64,000 nucleotides of DNA from Dasypus novemcinctus (taxonomy: Eukaryota > Chordata > Mammalia > Cingulata > Dasypodidae). The notes under the pieces were generated by a model. It made no database searches and had not been told where the DNA came from. It saw only the letters and a program-made list of their open reading frames with translations. This document shows positions 60,563 through 64,000 of the stretch, piece by piece. How positions within the stretch are numbered: position 1 is the stretch's first letter; every line of letters begins with the position of its first letter. The stretch lies in contig NC_080673.1 in assembly GCF_030445035.2 (NCBI RefSeq), positions 157,166,216 to 157,230,215 of the forward strand, written 5' to 3'. A program made the translations under genes and the position numbers.

Positions 60563-63500
60563 CTGGAAGAAAGGAAAGTGTGAAGAAATGTTAATAAAAC
60601 TAAAGGGAGATGTTATTAATGCTTTCTTCATTTCTGTAAGCACCAGACACTTGAGTGGCCAGTACTGAAACACTGCTTTTTACTGCACGAGGGGAAGTCA
60701 CCAACAGACCTGCATTGGGTTTAAAAAATGTGTGCGTATTTTTAATAGTTGAGTTGTCTGCATTTAAAAATGAGAGAGTTCATGTGAAAACCTGGATTCC
60801 TCTTATAAACTGGAAGATCTTGCAATATTTAGTTTTTTGTACCAGCAAAGCAGCAACTTGCTGGAGCAGCAAGTAGCTGTTTAGACCTGGCTTGTGCTCA
60901 ACAATTCATTGCAGCCCCCACGTCCACGTCACTCTTTCCCATTCTCAGTCTGGTCTCCTGGAAAGCTTGTGTTTGTGAAGCTGGAAGGTAGGGGAAGGGC
61001 TCGGCACCAGTCTAGAAATCAACACACTCAGGAAATGTAGCTAACCTGTTACCCCCGTGGCGTAAGACTTACGCATTTCAGAAAACACGTTTTAAAAGTG
61101 GGGTTAATGTTCAGTACCGCTTTCCCCATACAGAATGGTTTTTCAGGTCTACTACAATGGTTTTCTAAATAAAATTGAATCTAATAGACAAAAGGAGTTG
61201 AAAATCAGTAGGCTTTTTAAAGAATAAGATTCAAATAAGCATGTGAATACACTGAACTAGTCCTATTATTACAAGTGCCTTGGAATCGTGAACATTGAAA
61301 ACTAAAACTTTTACACTATATAAATAAACTATTTATAATGTGTTCTCCATTGGAAAAGCTACCAACAAAGTGACAGTGTGACTAGATTGTCATCTCAACT
61401 ATTTTTCTTTTTTAAAAAGGCATAATTTTCCATTATGAATTACCCAAAACAAAATGGGGCAAAGGAAAATCAATCAACTTAATTACTTTTTCTCCAACCA
61501 CAATTTTAGAAATCAATGGGGGAAAAATCAGTTTTATATTCCCCAAATCTCAAGAAGGCATATGAACAATAACCCAAGGTAGTTTGGCCAAAAGATGTCT
61601 TAGCAACAAAACTTCAGTAAGTGGATCTATCCCTCCCTGGCAAAGCAGTGTGAGGTCATTTGAATCTTACCACATGGAAAGTTAAGAAACAGCCATAAAG
61701 TTCAAGTCTGGGAAAATGATAAAATAATTGAATTCAAGGTTTTCACGACTATTTCGCTTACCTCTGTCATTTGAAAAAATGACCTAACTTTGTTTTAGAG
61801 ATGCAGAATAAATTCTGAGTCAAAAAATCTAAATATTTCATGAAAGCATTATATTACTTCAGGGGTATTCTATAATACTGAAGAATTTTCAGTCAGCTTG
61901 TTTTAGTAAGAACTGCCACAAATCTTCAAGCAAGCTTGTTCCAGGCATGTTTCATCTAATCTAAACCTCAAAAATAGAATCGAGCTGTGTCTATTTCTGT
62001 TAGTAAGAAGTTGAATTACATTCCTTCCTGTAGGAAGTCACTTGACTTTCTAGTGCATTCCATGGCTGCATTCGTGTCACTTAATACGTAATTAACACAG
62101 CCATTCCAAAACTTCATCTCTGAAATCAATGTGGGTGGCTCTCATTCCAGTGAAACAATATTCTTTCTAAACTGTTGTCAGAGCAAAATGTTTCCGACAT
62201 TTATGGGGGATGTGGGAGTGGAGGGTGACAAGGGAGATCAAATAATCTTTGTTGTAATTTGCAAGTTCTCTTTAAGCAGCAGACATGTACAGGTTTTATG
62301 GCAGAAAAATAATAAAAATCTTGGCTGGTTACTGACCTTAGAACTTAAATTGTTTTATGTTTTGGGAACATATTATTTGGGAGAGAGCCTACATCAGCTA
62401 TGAGTGAAGGAGTGAAGGTGCTGGAGTGCCAAGGTGCTAGAGTGCCAGGGCACTGGAGGCAGTGACGGTGAAGCTGGGTGTGTGGGCAGAGACTCTGGAG
62501 TGTTTCAGGAGAATCAGAGATATCTAAAAACCAGAGCTGGCTTTTAAGGATCCGAGGATACGAAGTAATTATTCATGGAGTTTAATTCAGGCATTACTGA
62601 CCACAGAAACAGAAAATCTAGTACATTCATCACTTTTCATTTTAATAGACACTGTCAGTAACTCTCTAAACTGCACTAATTTATATGCCTGCTAGCAGAG
62701 TGCATGTATTACTTCTTTGATATTGTCATCATTTATTTTACTAAATATTGAGTAATGAAGATTTAGAAAATATGTGGCAGCCATAAAAATAATTCAATAT
62801 ATACCAGTGTATCAATCACCCAATTTAAAAAATAAAGCATTATCCTCAGAAGTAACAATGATCTTGATTTAATGATGTGACATCCTTTTGTTTTTTTAAA
62901 AAAATTTTCGTCCCCTATATGATCATATTGTTAGGAAATAAAATATTTAGTTTTACTTCTTTTTGCACTTTTAAAAATATAAGCATACAGTATGTATTAT
63001 CTGACGGCAATGTTGATGTATGTGACTGAAGGGTTCATTTTTCTACTACCATTTTACCATGATTAGTTTTTCTGTTTCGTAGTTGATGGACATCTGGGTA
63101 ATTTACAGTGTTTTTGCTCTTATAAACACTACAACTAAAATTCATATATTATGCTGAACCACATAATTAAATGATACTTGGTAATTTTTGACCCCACAAA
63201 AACAGTGCTTCATATGGTTCAACTCAATACATATTTCCCAGTGTATATGTACGAAAGTACACACATATATTACTCATTATTTTAAAATGTAAAAGCAAAG
63301 TCAAATTTCCTATGAGATTATATGTCTTTTCCTACCTTTAGCTTTACTACTAACTAGATGTAATCATGGGTAGGTTGCTCAATAAGTCTTGGCTTCAAGT
63401 TCCTCATCTCTAAAATGAGGGAATTTGACTTGATGACTCTGAAGATGTCTTTAGAGTTCAGCCTTCTATAATTTTGTGGTCTGATCATAAGCTTTCTTTG

Positions 63501-64000
63501 TTCTCAGAGTAATCTGCTTACAATCCTGGTAATTCATACATGCTGCCAATGAATGGACCAATTCTAAAATCAAATATGTAAAGAAATTCACACCAAGATA
63601 AGAAGTGACTTGCCAAAATCATGTAACTGCCAAAACTTGGGCTAAGATTCCCTATTCCCAGGCTGGCATTGTTTCTATTTTAGAAAAAAATAGCAAATAA
63701 AGCCAATTAAAACATATTAATATTTATACAAAGAAGAAATGCTTTGAATAATTTTTCAAATACTTTTATATTTGTTTATGGAGAAAAATAATTTAAATTA
63801 TTCAATTTATTATATGGTATAGAATATCTGGTCTTAGAAGTCAGTTATTTTTAATCCCTGCAGGATATTTGCAGTTTGAAGAAATCATTGTCAGGGGCAG
63901 AGTATTCTTTCCTTGATGTTGGACCGGAAGCTACTTGGTGCTTAACAAGATGTCACCAGAGACGAGAAAAGGAGAGGCTTCAAGTGTGCTATCTGGTTGG
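60563..64000. other. NIPAL1 first intron (part)
   Basis: AT-rich DNA with no CpG island and no recognisable first exon or promoter. Old L1-like text at about 62880-63160 (gttgatggacatctgggtaa) and a MIR at about 63345-63430. A two-copy 16-bp tandem lies at 62415-62446. Bases 60.6-62.4 kb hold nothing that I can name. Confidence 0.55.
63345..63430 (+). mobile_element. MIR fragment
   Basis: gggtaggttgctcaataagt then ttcctcatctctaaaatgag match the MIR core. Confidence 0.5.

Noticed and set aside
60563..64000. NIPAL1 first exon or promoter
   Set aside because: No CpG island and no minus-strand ATG with a proper donor that would give the expected roughly 17 residues.

Overview
This is a eukaryotic, mammalian window, almost certainly from an armadillo (most likely Dasypus novemcinctus). 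Two things show this. First, multi-exon genes with canonical GT/AG introns encode recognisable vertebrate proteins. Second, the window carries many copies of a tRNA-headed SINE of about 420 bp, ending in an (AAATA)n/AATCTTA(n) tail, that I recognise as the armadillo DAS-SINE family. Ancient mammalian repeats (L2, MIR, L1, MaLR-type LTR, MER5A-like) fill most of the rest. There is nothing bacterial, no CRISPR and no operon.

Two protein genes lie tail to tail. On the + strand, seven exons between 5029 and 30541 encode the end of the SH2-kinase linker and the whole tyrosine kinase domain of TXK (a Tec-family kinase of T and NK cells), followed by a 3' UTR to about 31.8 kb. The SH3/SH2 exons must lie left of the window. 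On the - strand, five exons between 60562 and 49593 encode nearly all of NIPAL1 (NIPA3), a NIPA-family magnesium transporter; only the short first coding exon is missing and must lie right of the window. All reading frames and splice phases join without a break, so both genes look intact. The convergent TXK/NIPAL1 arrangement matches human 4p12.

Layout: 1-5.0 kb, TXK intron with an L2-type LINE remnant and a MaLR-type LTR/internal piece; 5.0-30.5 kb, TXK exons in long introns holding three full-length DAS-SINEs, L2, MIR and old L1 pieces, and a broken L1 ORF2 with nested insertions (26.7-29.6 kb); 30.5-31.8 kb, TXK 3' UTR; 31.8-49.5 kb, intergenic DNA with SINEs, L1/L2/MER pieces, a GC-rich block at 35.8-36.2 kb and a large inverted-arm element at 41.8-42.4 kb; 49.5-60.6 kb, NIPAL1; 60.6-64 kb, its first intron.

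The most interesting observation is in TXK. The hinge cysteine shared by the Tec kinases (equivalent to BTK Cys481) is read here as serine. A second candidate is a symmetric 57-nt NIPAL1 exon lying between two oppositely oriented SINEs. I found no new multi-gene system; this is an ordinary vertebrate locus with a few points worth checking.
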